A stretch of DNA of 64,000 nt, taken from Deltaproteobacteria bacterium (GTDB taxonomy: Bacteria; Desulfobacterota; Desulfuromonadia; Desulfuromonadales; BM103). This document shows, one piece after another, positions 24,614-35,009 of this stretch. Both the position numbers and the translations under genes were made by a program. A model generated the notes under the pieces. The model saw nothing but the letters and a program-made list of their open reading frames with translations. It was not told where the DNA came from and made no database searches. How positions within the stretch are numbered: position 1 is the first letter of the stretch; each line of letters opens with the position of its first letter. The DNA lies in the NCBI GenBank assembly GCA_024279915.1, contig JAJRRB010000057.1, positions 1-64,000 of the forward strand, in the 5' to 3' direction.

Positions 24614-27600
24614 ATGGAACTTATCATAGAAGAACGCGGTAAGAGTTTCGGTAAGGTGCACTAGGCCCGAATCGCGGAAATTCGTCGCCATATAGAGACT
24701 ATGACCTCTCGTGAAGATGCTGAGTCTCTGTCGGTGCTGGCTGACGCCCTGCTGGTCTACAGCCATTCGCAGGTGCTTCTCAAACGCTCTGGCGAGGAGT
24801 TGCTGGAATGGTTTAAGGTCTTTCTCGATTTTCTTCGATGTCGCGACGAAGAGGTTATAGTCGCTTCCTTTCAGCCGGAAAACTCCGGTTCATCATTCCT
24901 GCTGGTCAACACGCCGGATGTCCCCTTTCTGGTTGATTCGTTGAAAAACATTCTGCATCGACTGCCGCAGCGAGCCATGATCATTTCACATCCGATTCTC
25001 ACTGCTCAACTCAATAATGGCCGTCTGACTCAGTTGTCAGAACAGGTTGATGGTGATGCTCAGGAATCGTTCATGTTGATTCAGTTTGAAGGAGTCCGTG
25101 ATCTTGACACCACAACAATCGAAAAGGATATCAAAAGAGTTTTTCGGATAGCTCAAGAAGTCGGTCGTCAGCGCAAAAGCCTTGGGGGTAAACTCAGAAA
25201 TATTTCGAGTGCAACGAAGAAAACGCACAAAAAGGCTTTTACTGAATGGTTGTTGAACGGCAATTTTATCTGTTTCGGTTACGCTGCTGTCGAAATATCA
25301 GCGCCTAATGGCGGCTCGATAAAAGCTCGCTTGGCTGAAGACCCTGTTGGGTGGCTGCCGCAATCGCTTATTCCCCGTGGTAAAGGTGCTCAGAAGGCCA
25401 GGGGGGGAACTCAGATTTCATTGCCTCTGACCGATGTGGCAAAGAAGCTCTTCAAACGGAAAAAATCTCTGGTCGTTGAAGTTCTGGAAGAGGAAAGCCC
25501 TCTCTATCAACAGGACAACCTGATCTACCTCGGTTTCCGTGATTCCAACAAAAAAGATAAAAAATTGAGCATCTCTTTGTTGGTCTCTTCTCGCAGAATA
25601 GTGTCAATGAGTTGGCCATCAACATCCCGCCATTAAGAGACAAACTCTTGTCTGCGTTAGAACGTCAACATGTTCATTACGAGAGTTACGATTACCGTAA
25701 GGTTGTCGAGATCTTTAATACCTTCCCCAAGGTGGAGATGTTCTTTCTCTCTGATGCGGAGCTTGACCGATTGGTGCAATCATTCGTCAGCCTCCAGCGC
25801 CAACAATCGGTCAAACTCGTTGTAACCCGCAGCCTCAGTTTGCGTGGAATCACGCTTCTGGCCATTATGCCTCGCGATTACTACAGCCGTGATTCGGTAC
25901 GGCGCATAGAGTCTTATCTTGGCAGGTTTCTGACTGCCGAACATGTCTCATCCAGGGTGATCCATTTTTACTCCGACTATGTCAGCTTGCATTTCCGGGT
26001 TGTGTTACGTGATGAACAGGTCAGGATTGATGTAGATGCCTTGCAAAAGGTGCTGACGGATATGTCACGCCCATGGGAAGAGAAACTGCGTCTGTTGCTT
26101 CTGCGTGGGGAGGAGAGTCACCATGGTATGCAGCTGTGGCGTAAGTATGCCAATGCCTTTTCTAAGGAATATAAAGATCTGATTCACCCCCGCTTTGCTG
26201 TCAGAGATGTTCGCGCTATCGAGCAGCTTCTTGCCAGTGGTGAAGATGGGTTCGACCTCTGGGGGCCGTTCCAGGAGCGCCAGGAGTTTTATCGTCTGCA
26301 ATTCTATAGTCTCAAAGAAAGCTATCTCAATGAATTGATGCCGTTCCTTGAAAATCTGGCATTGGCTGTTGTTGATGAAGTTGACTTCTTTGTCGAAGTC
26401 GATGGTCGTACGGTCTATATGAAAAGCTTTGCAATTCGCAATAGTGTCGCCGAGGCAAAACCTCTGGTTAATCAGCGTGACAATCTGTTGGAGATTCTTA
26501 CTGGTTTGCGTAAAGGGACCATTGAAGATGATTACCTTAATCGCCTTATGGTTCTGACCGGGCTCGATTGGCAGGAGATTGATGTTTTTCGAGCGTATCG
26601 CAACTATTACTTCCAGATTGGCAACCCCTTCACCAAGCGTCGTGTTGCGTTCGCGCTCATAAATAACCCACAGGCTGCATTGCTCCTGTACCGATATTTT
26701 GAGGCACGTTTTCAGCCAAATCCAGACTGGCAGGATCCCATGCAGCGTGAGGAAGAAGCGCTGATGCCGATTCGTATGGATTTGTCTCAGGCGCTTGATC
26801 AGATTCGAGACATCAACGAAGACCGCATTTTACGCAGCCTCTTCAATCTTATTGACTCTACGGTACGCACCAACTTTTTTCTGCGTCGTAATGATCCGGA
26901 TTACTTCCTATCTTTCAAAGTCAGTGCCATCGGCATTATCGATATGCCGTTCCCGCGACCTATGTACGATACCTACGTCCACTCGGCAACGATGGAAGGG
27001 ATCCACCTGCGTGGCGGCAAGGTTGCCCGAGGTGGTATCCGCTGGTCTGATCGTCCTGATGATTTCCGTACTGAGGTCCTCGGTTTGATGAAAACACAGA
27101 TGACTAAAAATGCTCTGATTGTTCCGGTCGGTTCAAAGGGCGGATTCGTGGTCAAAACACCTTTTACGACCCGGGAAGAAGGTGCTGAACTCTCGCGACA
27201 GGCGTATATTACCCTGATGCGTGGTCTTCTGGATCTGGTTGATAATCGGGTTGCCGGAAAGGTTGTCGGCCCTGCAGGGCTGGTGGTTTATGATGATCAA
27301 GATCCTTACCTCGTGGTGGCTGCCGATAAGGGCACCGCACATCTCCCCGACACAGCAAACAGTGTCAGTCTCGATTATAATTTCTGGCTGGGCGATGCTT
27401 TTGCCAGCGGGGGCTCGGTTGGTTACGATCATAAAAAGTTGGGCATTACGGCACGCGGTGCATGGGAGTGTGTCAAGCGCCATTTCCGCGAAATGGGCAA
27501 GGATATTCAGAACCAGGATTTCACTGTCGTTGGCATAGGTGACATGAGTGGTGATGTCTTTGGTAATGGCATGCTGCTCTCAAAGCACACTTGTCTGCTG

Positions 27601-29387
27601 GCAGCTTTCAATCATATGCATATCTTTCTCGACCCAGATCCCGATCCGGCTAAATCGTGGCAGGAGCGTAAAAGACTTTTCGATATGCCTCGTTCGACCT
27701 GGGCTGACTATGATGCTGATATGATCTCCACTGGTGGTGGCGTCTGGGAAAGAGCTTCCAAGAATATTCCGCTTTCGTCTGCGATAAAGAAATGGCTTGG
27801 TGTCCGACATTCCACTATGGAAGGTGAGGAGTTGATTCGTCGTCTCTTGATCGCCGAGGTTGAACTCCTTTGGAATGGTGGTATCGGTACCTACATCAAG
27901 TCTTCCAATGAAAAGAACGCTGACGTTGGTGACCGTGCCAATGACAATTTACGTGTCAGCGCACCGCAAGTAAAAGCCAAGGTGATCGGTGAGGGCGGTA
28001 ATCTTGGTTTGACTCAACCAGGTCGCATCGAATATGCCCTCTGTGGTGGCATGATTAATACTGATGCGATTGATAACTCTGCAGGTGTTGATACCTCCGA
28101 TCATGAAGTTAATCTGAAGATATTCTTCCAAACCTTACGTGAAAGCGGTGTTATCAAGACAGAGAGAACCCGCAACCTGCGTTTGCAGGAAGTTGAAGAT
28201 GACGTTTGCGACATGGTGCTGGCCAACAACTATACGCAGAGCCAGTGTCTCTCTCTCGACTTCCTGCGTTGTCAGTACGACAGCGATCCTTTCATCGATC
28301 TCTCCGAGCGTCTGGTCAATACCGGGTTACTCGATCGAAAAGGAGAATTTCTACCCTCACGTAAAGAACTCACAGCCAGAGGTTGTGGCTACCTGCGTCC
28401 GGAGCTATCGATCCTGCTCGGCTACAGTAAAATGCATCTCTATCAGACGCTCCTTGAGAGTGACCTCCCTGATCAGGAGCCAACCCAGAGCTTCCTTAAA
28501 GCTTATTTTCCGGAAAAACGCGAAAACGTTACAACGCACAGATCAAAAACCATCCGTTGAAGCGTGAGATTATTGCAACGATGATCACCAACCGGGTCGT
28601 GGATCAGGCTGGTTGTGCCTTCTTGAGCACTCTGGCTCAACAATCTGGTGCAACGATCATTGAGGGTGTTACCGCCTATCTGGTCTTTGATGAAGTCTTG
28701 AATGGTGCGGCTATCCGTGAACAGGTTGCAGCTGCCGACAACAAAATGTCTTCAACCCGCCAATAGGAGCTGTTGCAGGTCCTGGAGCGAGCACTGGCGG
28801 GATTGTGTCGTCAGGTTTTTGAACAAGCTTTACCAATGCGGTTGGATAACTACTGTGTTAAAGACTACCGCCAACGCTTAACGACCTTCCGAACACATTT
28901 TAAGGAGCTTCTTCCTAAAGCCGAATGGCAGCTTTGCAAAGACGCTGCTGCCGTCCTTGAAAAAGAGGGTTTCTCGGACGAAATGGCCCTTGAAATGGCC
29001 GGATTCCGTTACTTGCCCGGTTTCTTGCCTGCTGTCTATATTGTTGAAGCGACCGGAGCCGATCTGCTGGAAGTCACGACAGCCGTTGGCGAGATGCGTC
29101 TGCGTCTCAAACTTTCTCAGGTCATGGAGAGCCTGAACGAGTATATGCCGCACGATCGATGGGATCGGGCTGCTTTGGTCAGTTTGCGTAGTGCTTTTAT
29201 CAAGCAGGCGATCAAGCTCACCAAGAGCGTTGTCGCCGAGGGAAAAGGAACATCGGCTTTCCTCTCAGCCAGAAGACAGCGACTTGATCATTATCTTGGC
29301 CTGATTGAAACTTTGCGCTCCGCTCCGCCAGCTTCGACCAGCCTTTACGTGGTTCTCTTGCGAGCCCTGGAGGCTGTTGAGGATTAG
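24614..29387 (+). pseudogene. NAD-specific glutamate dehydrogenase (large form), interrupted
   Basis: Four collinear pieces (24614-24664, 24665-25636, 25612-28560, 28557-29387) together make one large NAD-glutamate dehydrogenase of about 1590 residues, the usual size. Conserved parts include GGIRWSDRPDDFRTEVLGL, SKGGFVVK, GIGDMSGDVFGNGMLLS and AAFNHMHIFLDPDPD. The gene has two in-frame TAG codons (24662 and 28764) and two single-base deletions, near AAAAAA at 25559-25564 and AAAAACGCG at about 28515. The length of 4774 becomes divisible by three when two bases are added. It would deaminate glutamate to 2-oxoglutarate. It is either a recent pseudogene or carries sequence errors; the rest is uncorrupted. 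Confidence 0.9.
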
Positions 29388-29491
29388 CGGCTTATCGCCT
29401 GGATTTAGGATCGGGTGATGTATGAACCGCGTCTTTCAAGGCTTGTTTTGAGCTTTGATAGATCTTGCTGGACTCTAATAATTGCTTATGT

Positions 29492-29685
29492 TATAGAATA
29501 AAACGCTTTTTGAAACCCGTTGTTTTTGGGCCCGGAACTTGTGCCGGAGCCATTAGGAAAACCGGGTAGACCAACATACCGCCTGGATCCGTGAGACTGG
29601 GACGGCAGTAGTAGCAAAGGAACACGACTGGTGCTTGGCGCCGGTCATGCGACTGCCTTCCGTACCATTTCGGAGGGCTTTTTTT
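29492..29685 (+). promoter_or_regulatory. Structured leader with terminator upstream of panB (riboswitch-like)
   Basis: An extended -10 (TGTTATAGA, hexamer 29492-29497) is followed by a highly structured leader. An outer stem GGCAGT (29604-29609) with ACTGCC (29652-29657) encloses a 9-bp hairpin at 29626-29646. A terminator follows: GCCTTCCG (29655-29662), CGGAGGGC (29671-29678) and seven T. The outer stem and the terminator share the bases GCC at 29655-29657, so they cannot both form, which is the logic of an attenuating riboswitch. A candidate RNA called the pan motif is known upstream of panB; I cannot confirm that this is it. Confidence 0.7.
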
Positions 29686-29762
29686 GTTCCCAAATGCTGT
29701 AGTCCTGTAGGATCGTACTGTAGCCATGAGGACTGGTAAGCTGCTGAGAGAGGTTGATTCCA

Positions 29763-30575
29763 TTGAGCAAAACAGTAAAGAAGCGTAAGACAATTCTGGA
29801 CCTTCAGACGATGAAGGCTAAGGGTGAAAAGATCGCGGTTCTGACCGCCTATGATTACCCCTTTGCCCGCATTATGGACCAGGCTGGAATCGATGTGGTT
29901 CTGGTCGGTGATTCAGTCGGCTCTGTCGTTGCTGGTTACGACAACACACTACCGGTTACTATGGAGGAAATGCTCTACCATACCCGTGCCGTTGCTCGCA
30001 GCGTTACGCAAGCCCTGGTCGTTGCCGACATGCCCTTTTTGTCCTATCAGGTTGATCTTGTCGAGGCTCGCCGCAATGCAGGCCTTTTGATTAAGGAAGG
30101 TGGTGCTCAGGCGGTCAAGCTGGAAGGGGGTGTGCATGTTGCCGAAACAATTCGTGCAATTGTCGTCATGGATATACCTGTGGTCGCACACATTGGCCTG
30201 ACACCGCAATCGGTACATCGCATGGGTGGCTACCGTGTGCAGGGCCGTGAAGAAGCTCAGGCGAGTCAACTCCTGGCCGATGCCAGAGCGGTCGCCGATG
30301 CAGGTGCTTGCGCCGTTGTCCTCGAAGGAATACCGGCAACGTTGGCTGCTGAGATTTCCGCTGAGTTGACGATTCCGACAATAGGTATCGGAGCTGGGGT
30401 TAATTGTGACGGTCAGGTCCTTGTGATTCACGACATCCTTGGTCTATGCGAGAAATATTCGCCGAAATTTGTCAAGCGTTACGCTGATGTTTCTGGCACG
30501 ATTCGCCAGGGTATTGATGATTACATCAGTGAAGTGAAGGACGGCAGTTTTCCTGGACCTGAGCATTCATTTTGA
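29763..30575 (+). CDS. panB: 3-methyl-2-oxobutanoate hydroxymethyltransferase
   Basis: The start TTG at 29763 has AGAGAGG nine bases upstream and gives a 270-residue protein. Family motifs are intact: ITVAYDYPFA-type AVLTAYDYPFARIMDQAG, VGDSVGSVVAGYDNTLPVT, ADMPFLSY, VKLEGG, VMDIPVVAHIGLTPQS and TIGIGAGVNCDGQVLV. PanB adds a hydroxymethyl group from methylene-THF to 2-oxoisovalerate to give ketopantoate, the first step of pantothenate synthesis. It is first in a panB-panC-panP operon, preceded by the structured leader with terminator. Confidence 0.97.
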   Translation: MSKTVKKRKTILDLQTMKAKGEKIAVLTAYDYPFARIMDQAGIDVVLVGDSVGSVVAGYDNTLPVTMEEMLYHTRAVARSVTQALVVADMPFLSYQVDLVEARRNAGLLIKEGGAQAVKLEGGVHVAETIRAIVVMDIPVVAHIGLTPQSVHRMGGYRVQGREEAQASQLLADARAVADAGACAVVLEGIPATLAAEISAELTIPTIGIGAGVNCDGQVLVIHDILGLCEKYSPKFVKRYADVSGTIRQGIDDYISEVKDGSFPGPEHSF

Positions 30576-30576
30576 G

Positions 30577-30632
30577 GACGGAGGCTGGGGGCTTGTGGCT
30601 TGAGCCAGCCCCTCGGCCCCAGGCCCCGATTC
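30577..30632 (+). repeat. Low-complexity hairpin spacer between panB and panC
   Basis: A G-rich stretch (GGCTGGGGGCTTGTGGCTTG) is followed by a C-rich complement (AGCCAGCCCCTCGGCCCCAGG), able to fold into a stable stem. It lies just before the panC start and resembles in style, not in sequence, the spacers before tsaD, rsmA, smpB and dut. Confidence 0.55.
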
Positions 30633-30636
30633 TATT

Positions 30637-31485
30637 ATGGAAATAATCTCAAATATCAAAGAGATACAAACTCGTTGCTTAAATGCCCGTGCAGTTGGTC
30701 AAATCATCGCCTTTGTGCCGACCATGGGTTTCTTGCACGAAGGTCATCTTTCCCTGCTACGTGAAGGCCGTAAACGTGGCGATCTTCTGGTCCTGTCGAT
30801 CTTCGTTAATCCGACTCAGTTCGGTCAGGGTGAAGACCTCGATGCTTATCCGCGTGATTTTGAACGAGATGAGAGATTGGCCCGTGAATGCGGTGTTGAT
30901 CTGATTTTCTATCCTGATGCCGAGTCGATCTACCCTCCCGGTTATGCAACCTATGTCAGTGTAGAAGGTCCTTTGACGACGTCTCTTGAGGGAGCCTGTC
31001 GTCCCACCCACTTTCGTGGAGTCACTACAGTTGTTACCAAGCTTCTCACCATTGTTATGCCGCATGTGGCTCTCTTTGGTCGCAAGGATTTTCAGCAGTT
31101 GGCGGTGATCAGACGAATGACAAAAGATCTCAACCTGCCGGGGGAGATTGTCGGTCTGCCGATTGTGCGTGAAGATGATGGTCTGGCAATGAGTTCACGC
31201 AATGTTTATCTCAGTGACGATGGGAGAAACGACTCGCTTGCTCTGGTCGAAACTTTGCGTCAAGCCGCAGAAATGGCGCAAGATGGTGAACTTGCATCTG
31301 AAAAAATCCTCTCATCAGCTCGTCAAAGGTTGAATGCAGGGGGGACTTTGTCAATCGATTATGTGAAACTCTGTAATGCCCATACTCTGGAAGAAGTTGC
31401 TACAATTGATCACAATACGGTTATGCTCCTGGCGGTGAAGGTTGGTAAAACCCGCCTTATTGATAACGGTCCCCTACTAGGCTGA
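30637..31485 (+). CDS. panC: Pantoate-beta-alanine ligase
   Basis: The 282-residue protein has the adenylate-forming ligase motifs of PanC: PTMGFLHEGHLSLL, FVNPTQFGQGEDLDAYPR, FRGVTTVVTKL, FGRKDFQQLAVI and MSSRNVYLS. It condenses pantoate with beta-alanine using ATP to give pantothenate. It is second in the pan operon and four bases before panP, whose product supplies the beta-alanine. Confidence 0.97.
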   Translation: MEIISNIKEIQTRCLNARAVGQIIAFVPTMGFLHEGHLSLLREGRKRGDLLVLSIFVNPTQFGQGEDLDAYPRDFERDERLARECGVDLIFYPDAESIYPPGYATYVSVEGPLTTSLEGACRPTHFRGVTTVVTKLLTIVMPHVALFGRKDFQQLAVIRRMTKDLNLPGEIVGLPIVREDDGLAMSSRNVYLSDDGRNDSLALVETLRQAAEMAQDGELASEKILSSARQRLNAGGTLSIDYVKLCNAHTLEEVATIDHNTVMLLAVKVGKTRLIDNGPLLG

Positions 31486-31488
31486 TCT

Positions 31489-33156
31489 ATGCCAAAGAAC
31501 CAGGAAACAGCACGCGCGACACTGGAAAACCTTTATCGGATTTTCACGATTCCTGAGGCTCCGGATTCGACTCTCGGTGAAGTTGATCAAGCTATCTCCA
31601 GGGATGTTGCCGGCTTTTTACAGGCTCATATTGTCGCACTGGAACGCAATATTGAAGAGATCGAGGCTGATTTCTCCCTCTCGTTCATACCAGAAGAGCC
31701 GACTTTCGTCTCAGAATACGCCGAATTCGTTAAAGAAAAGCTGGTCGCCCAGTCGGTACATACCGCCGCGCCTGGTTTTATTGGTCACATGACTTCGGCT
31801 CTCCCTTACTTCATGCTGCCGCTTTCGCGGATTATGACAGCGTTAAATCAGAATCTGGTCAAGGTTGAGACATCCAAAGCCTTCACGCCTCTGGAGCGTC
31901 AAGCTCTCGCCATGCTTCACCATCTTGTCTACCAGGGTGAAGAGACTTTCTACCAACAATGGATCCACAACAGCCAGCACGCCCTTGGATCATTCTGCTC
32001 GGGCGGCACCATTGCCAACGCTACTGCGCTCTGGGTCGCACGCAATGCACTTTGTGCTCCGTCTGGCAACTTCCGTGGTATTGCTCAGGAAGGCCTGGCC
32101 CGCGCATTACGGCATTTAGATTGTGATGGTCTTGCTGTACTCGTCTCCAGTCGTGGACACTATTCTCTTGGCAAGGTGGCTGACCTGCTTGGCATCGGTC
32201 GAGATAATCTGGTTAAGGTAAATACTGATACGAACAATCGCATCGACATGACTCAACTTAAGGAGACCTGTCGTCGTTTGCAGGACGAAAACATCCGTCC
32301 TCTGGCTCTGGTCGGGATTGCCGGCACCACCGAAACCGGATCTGTCGATCCCTTGAACGAGATGGCTGATCTCGCTCTGGAGCTTGGCTGCCATTTCCAT
32401 GTTGACGCAGCCTGGGGTGGGCCAACGCTCTTCTCTGATCGCCACCGCCATCTTCTTGATGGGATTGCCCGAGCAGACTCGGTCACTATTGATGCGCACA
32501 AACAGCTCTACGTGCCGATGGGGGCAGGGATGGTTCTCTTTAAAGATCCCACTGCGCTCTCTGCCATCGAGCATCATGCCAACTATATTTTACGCCATGG
32601 TTCCAAGGACCTTGGTAGTCATACCCTCGAAGGCTCTCGACCCGGCATGGCCATGTTGGTGCACGCCGGGCTCTCAATCATTGGCCGCAAAGGTTACGAA
32701 CTTCTTATCAATCTTGGCATCGAGCGTGCTAACTCCTTCTCAGAAATGATCCAGCAGCATGCCGATTTCGAACTGACCAATACACCACAGTTGAACATTC
32801 TCACCTATCGCTACTGCCCGAAGCATGTGCAGCAGGCCTTAGCTCATGCGACCCTGGAACAGTCCGGAGGAATCAACCTCTTGATCGATCAGGTCAATCA
32901 ATTGCTACAAAAGGATCAACGTGAAGCAGGCAAGACGTTCGTTTCCAGAACCCGACTGCGGATTCCCATTTACGAACAGGAGCTGACTGTCATGCGTGTG
33001 GTCCTGGCAAATCCGCTGACCACCGACGAGATTCTGATCTCGGTCCTCGATGAACAGTGCACGATTGTCCTGCAACAGGATATCCAGTCTTTGTTGCAAC
33101 AGGTGAATGCTCTCTGTGCACAAATTGCTGCGCCAGCTGTGTCGGCTTGCGCTTGA
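31489..33156 (+). CDS. panP: PLP-dependent aspartate 1-decarboxylase (PanP-type)
   Basis: The 555-residue protein is a group II PLP decarboxylase. PLP-binding features are CSGGTIANATALW, HVDAAWGGPTLFSD and the Schiff-base lysine in DAHKQLYVPMGAGM. It matches the PanP family, which makes beta-alanine from aspartate in bacteria that lack pyruvoyl PanD. Location directly after panC supports this over glutamate or tyrosine decarboxylase. Start ATG lies four bases after panC, so translation is probably coupled. The assignment of substrate rests on context plus similarity. Confidence 0.88.
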   Translation: MPKNQETARATLENLYRIFTIPEAPDSTLGEVDQAISRDVAGFLQAHIVALERNIEEIEADFSLSFIPEEPTFVSEYAEFVKEKLVAQSVHTAAPGFIGHMTSALPYFMLPLSRIMTALNQNLVKVETSKAFTPLERQALAMLHHLVYQGEETFYQQWIHNSQHALGSFCSGGTIANATALWVARNALCAPSGNFRGIAQEGLARALRHLDCDGLAVLVSSRGHYSLGKVADLLGIGRDNLVKVNTDTNNRIDMTQLKETCRRLQDENIRPLALVGIAGTTETGSVDPLNEMADLALELGCHFHVDAAWGGPTLFSDRHRHLLDGIARADSVTIDAHKQLYVPMGAGMVLFKDPTALSAIEHHANYILRHGSKDLGSHTLEGSRPGMAMLVHAGLSIIGRKGYELLINLGIERANSFSEMIQQHADFELTNTPQLNILTYRYCPKHVQQALAHATLEQSGGINLLIDQVNQLLQKDQREAGKTFVSRTRLRIPIYEQELTVMRVVLANPLTTDEILISVLDEQCTIVLQQDIQSLLQQVNALCAQIAAPAVSACA

Positions 33157-33163
33157 TGACGTC

Positions 33164-34426
33164 ATGAATGGTCTGACTCTTTATCGTGCCCGTTTTGTCC
33201 TGCCGATCACCACTCCATTAATTGATGACGGTGCCGTACTGGTTGAATCAGGGCTTATCCAAGCCATTGGTGACTACCATCAACTGGCCGCTGCGCACCC
33301 CAGAGCGACAGTCGTTGATTTTGGTGAATCTACTATGTTGCCACCGATGGTCAACGCCCACACACATCTCGAACTCAGCTCCTTTTCTGACTGGGCCACT
33401 ACTGCCGGTGAGTCTGAAGCTCCGCAGGACTTCGTCGACTGGATCCTCTGGTTGGTTCGGGTGCGACGGAGCGTTACAGAGGATCAACTCCGAGATTCTC
33501 TCATCGATGGGTTACAAGCGTCTTTACTTGCAGGTACTGGTGCAATTGGTGACATCTCTACCTCTCTGGAGTGTGTTTCAGCGTATCAAAAATCGCCCTT
33601 GCGAGGTCGTGTTTTTGCGGAGGTTCTCGGTCACGACCTCACACTGATTGCAGAACGTCTTGCGACAATCGAAAAGACTGTGCAAAACCAACCCGGTGCG
33701 TTCCTGGAATGGGGGCTTTCACCTCACGCACCCTATACTCTTTCTGCGACGGCAGCAGATCGGGTCTTTGCTTTTGCAGGTCGTCAACAATTGCAGTGTA
33801 GTATTCATCTTGCTGAGTCTGCTGATGAAACCCAATTCTTGCAGAGTGGCTCCGGAGCCATCGTCGAGAAGTTGTACGCAGCAGCAAAATGGAATCCAAC
33901 TGTCGATCCTGCCCCCGGTTCCAGTCCAATCCAGGGGTTTTGCCGGCAGGGGAGGTTAAGTTCGGGTGATCTGCTGGTCCACGGTGTTCAAGTAAGTGTT
34001 GCAGATATTGACCTGGTCAAGCATGCAGGATGCTCGGTTGTTCTCTGCCCGCGCTCCAACGCAGCTCTCAATGTCGGTAAGGCGCCAGTGTCCGCTTATC
34101 TTAAGGCCGGTGTCCCGCTTGCTCTTGGTACCGACAGTCTGGCCAGTTCCTCAAGTCTGTCAATCTGGGATGAAGTTGCTTTTGCCCGAGATTGGTTCTC
34201 AGGTGAGGCCGCACCTCATGACTGGCTCAAGATGGCGACTTTGGGTGGAGCCAAAGCTCTTGGTTTGCAAGCGCGAATGGGGCACCTCTCTTCTGGTTGT
34301 GAAGCTTCTTTTCAGGTAGTTACGCTACCGTTCACGCCTCAATCAGGAGAGCTTGAAGAGGCACTTTGTGCTGACGGACATGACGTCAAAACGACACATC
34401 TATATTTAGGTGGATGCCGGACTTGA
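33164..34426 (+). CDS. Amidohydrolase, aminodeoxyfutalosine-deaminase-like
   Basis: The ATG at 33164 gives a 420-residue metal-dependent amidohydrolase with MLPPMVNAHTHLEL (HxH), SPHAPYT, SIHLAESADE and LGTDSLASSSSLSIWDE. These are the zinc-binding His/Asp positions of the TRZ/ATZ/adenosine-deaminase-like branch. Relatives in Geobacter-type bacteria include the aminodeoxyfutalosine deaminase of the futalosine menaquinone pathway, which would suit an anaerobe using menaquinone. Other purine or pyrimidine deaminases cannot be excluded. It follows panP by eight bases and may be co-transcribed with it. Confidence 0.8.
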   Translation: MNGLTLYRARFVLPITTPLIDDGAVLVESGLIQAIGDYHQLAAAHPRATVVDFGESTMLPPMVNAHTHLELSSFSDWATTAGESEAPQDFVDWILWLVRVRRSVTEDQLRDSLIDGLQASLLAGTGAIGDISTSLECVSAYQKSPLRGRVFAEVLGHDLTLIAERLATIEKTVQNQPGAFLEWGLSPHAPYTLSATAADRVFAFAGRQQLQCSIHLAESADETQFLQSGSGAIVEKLYAAAKWNPTVDPAPGSSPIQGFCRQGRLSSGDLLVHGVQVSVADIDLVKHAGCSVVLCPRSNAALNVGKAPVSAYLKAGVPLALGTDSLASSSSLSIWDEVAFARDWFSGEAAPHDWLKMATLGGAKALGLQARMGHLSSGCEASFQVVTLPFTPQSGELEEALCADGHDVKTTHLYLGGCRT

Positions 34427-34495
34427 CGGACCGTAGCGAGCAACGGGCTAACCTGCTAGAATGAAATAACCCTTAATGATCGCGAGCGACTTATT

Positions 34496-34942
34496 ATGAT
34501 TGAAGAAATCGGCACAGTTATCGAACTGAAAAGTAGACTTAACGCAGTGGTGATGTGCCAGAAGAGCATCCTTTGCGAAAACTGCGCGACCGATGGCAAT
34601 TGCGTTTTGGGAGATGATGATAAAACCCGCCTGATTGAGGTACAGAATCCTCTTGGCGCCACTGTCGGCGAACAAGTTCGTATTGCAACGACAACGAAGT
34701 CTTTCCTGCAGTCCTCTTTTCTGCTATATATCGTGCCCCTGATCGCGCTGGTGATCGGGGCCATTGTCGGTAAACTAGTCGGTGAAAATCTGGCGGCCGG
34801 TCTTAAACCAGACTTGCTCTCCGCTGTTTTCGGTGTTTTCTTTATGATTGGCAGCTTCGTTATTTTGCGTGTTGGCACAAGCGTTCTGCTTAAGGAAAAC
34901 TATATGCCGAAAATCGTAGAAATCCTCAGGGAGGATCTCTAA
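34496..34942 (+). CDS. RseC/MucC-like SoxR-reducing-system protein
   Basis: The 148-residue protein begins MIEEIGTVIELKSRLNAVV, has an N-terminal cysteine set (C...CENCATDGNC, four or five Cys) and two transmembrane helices. This is the RseC/MucC fold, whose cysteines can hold an iron-sulfur cluster. In other bacteria it is linked to the Rnf/Rsx electron-transfer complex. No rnf genes lie nearby, so its partner is unknown here. The gene is followed by a hairpin spacer and smpB. Confidence 0.85.
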   Translation: MIEEIGTVIELKSRLNAVVMCQKSILCENCATDGNCVLGDDDKTRLIEVQNPLGATVGEQVRIATTTKSFLQSSFLLYIVPLIALVIGAIVGKLVGENLAAGLKPDLLSAVFGVFFMIGSFVILRVGTSVLLKENYMPKIVEILREDL

Positions 34943-34945
34943 GCT

Positions 34946-34980
34946 TTAGCTGTAAGCTGTAGGGTTTTACTTACAGCTAA
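34946..34980 (+). repeat. Hairpin spacer upstream of smpB
   Basis: A perfect 11-bp inverted repeat (TTAGCTGTAAG with its complement) is embedded in a longer run of AGCTGTAAGCTGTA-like units and their complement (CTTACAGCTAACAACTTATAGCTTAC). Related sequence recurs before trmJ (about 42172-42205) and before dut (about 56447-56503), so it is probably a dispersed low-complexity repeat. Confidence 0.65.
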
Positions 34981-35009
34981 CAACTTATAGCTTACAACTG
35001 GGGTTTATC

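Noticed and set aside
20377-28766. Recoding of TAG (for example pyrrolysine) in the PhoH and dehydrogenase genes
   Set aside because: Many intact genes in the window end in TAG (for example at 4929, 5851, 7108, 16943, 46635), no pyl genes are seen, and the dehydrogenase also has frameshifts, so mutation or sequence error is simpler.
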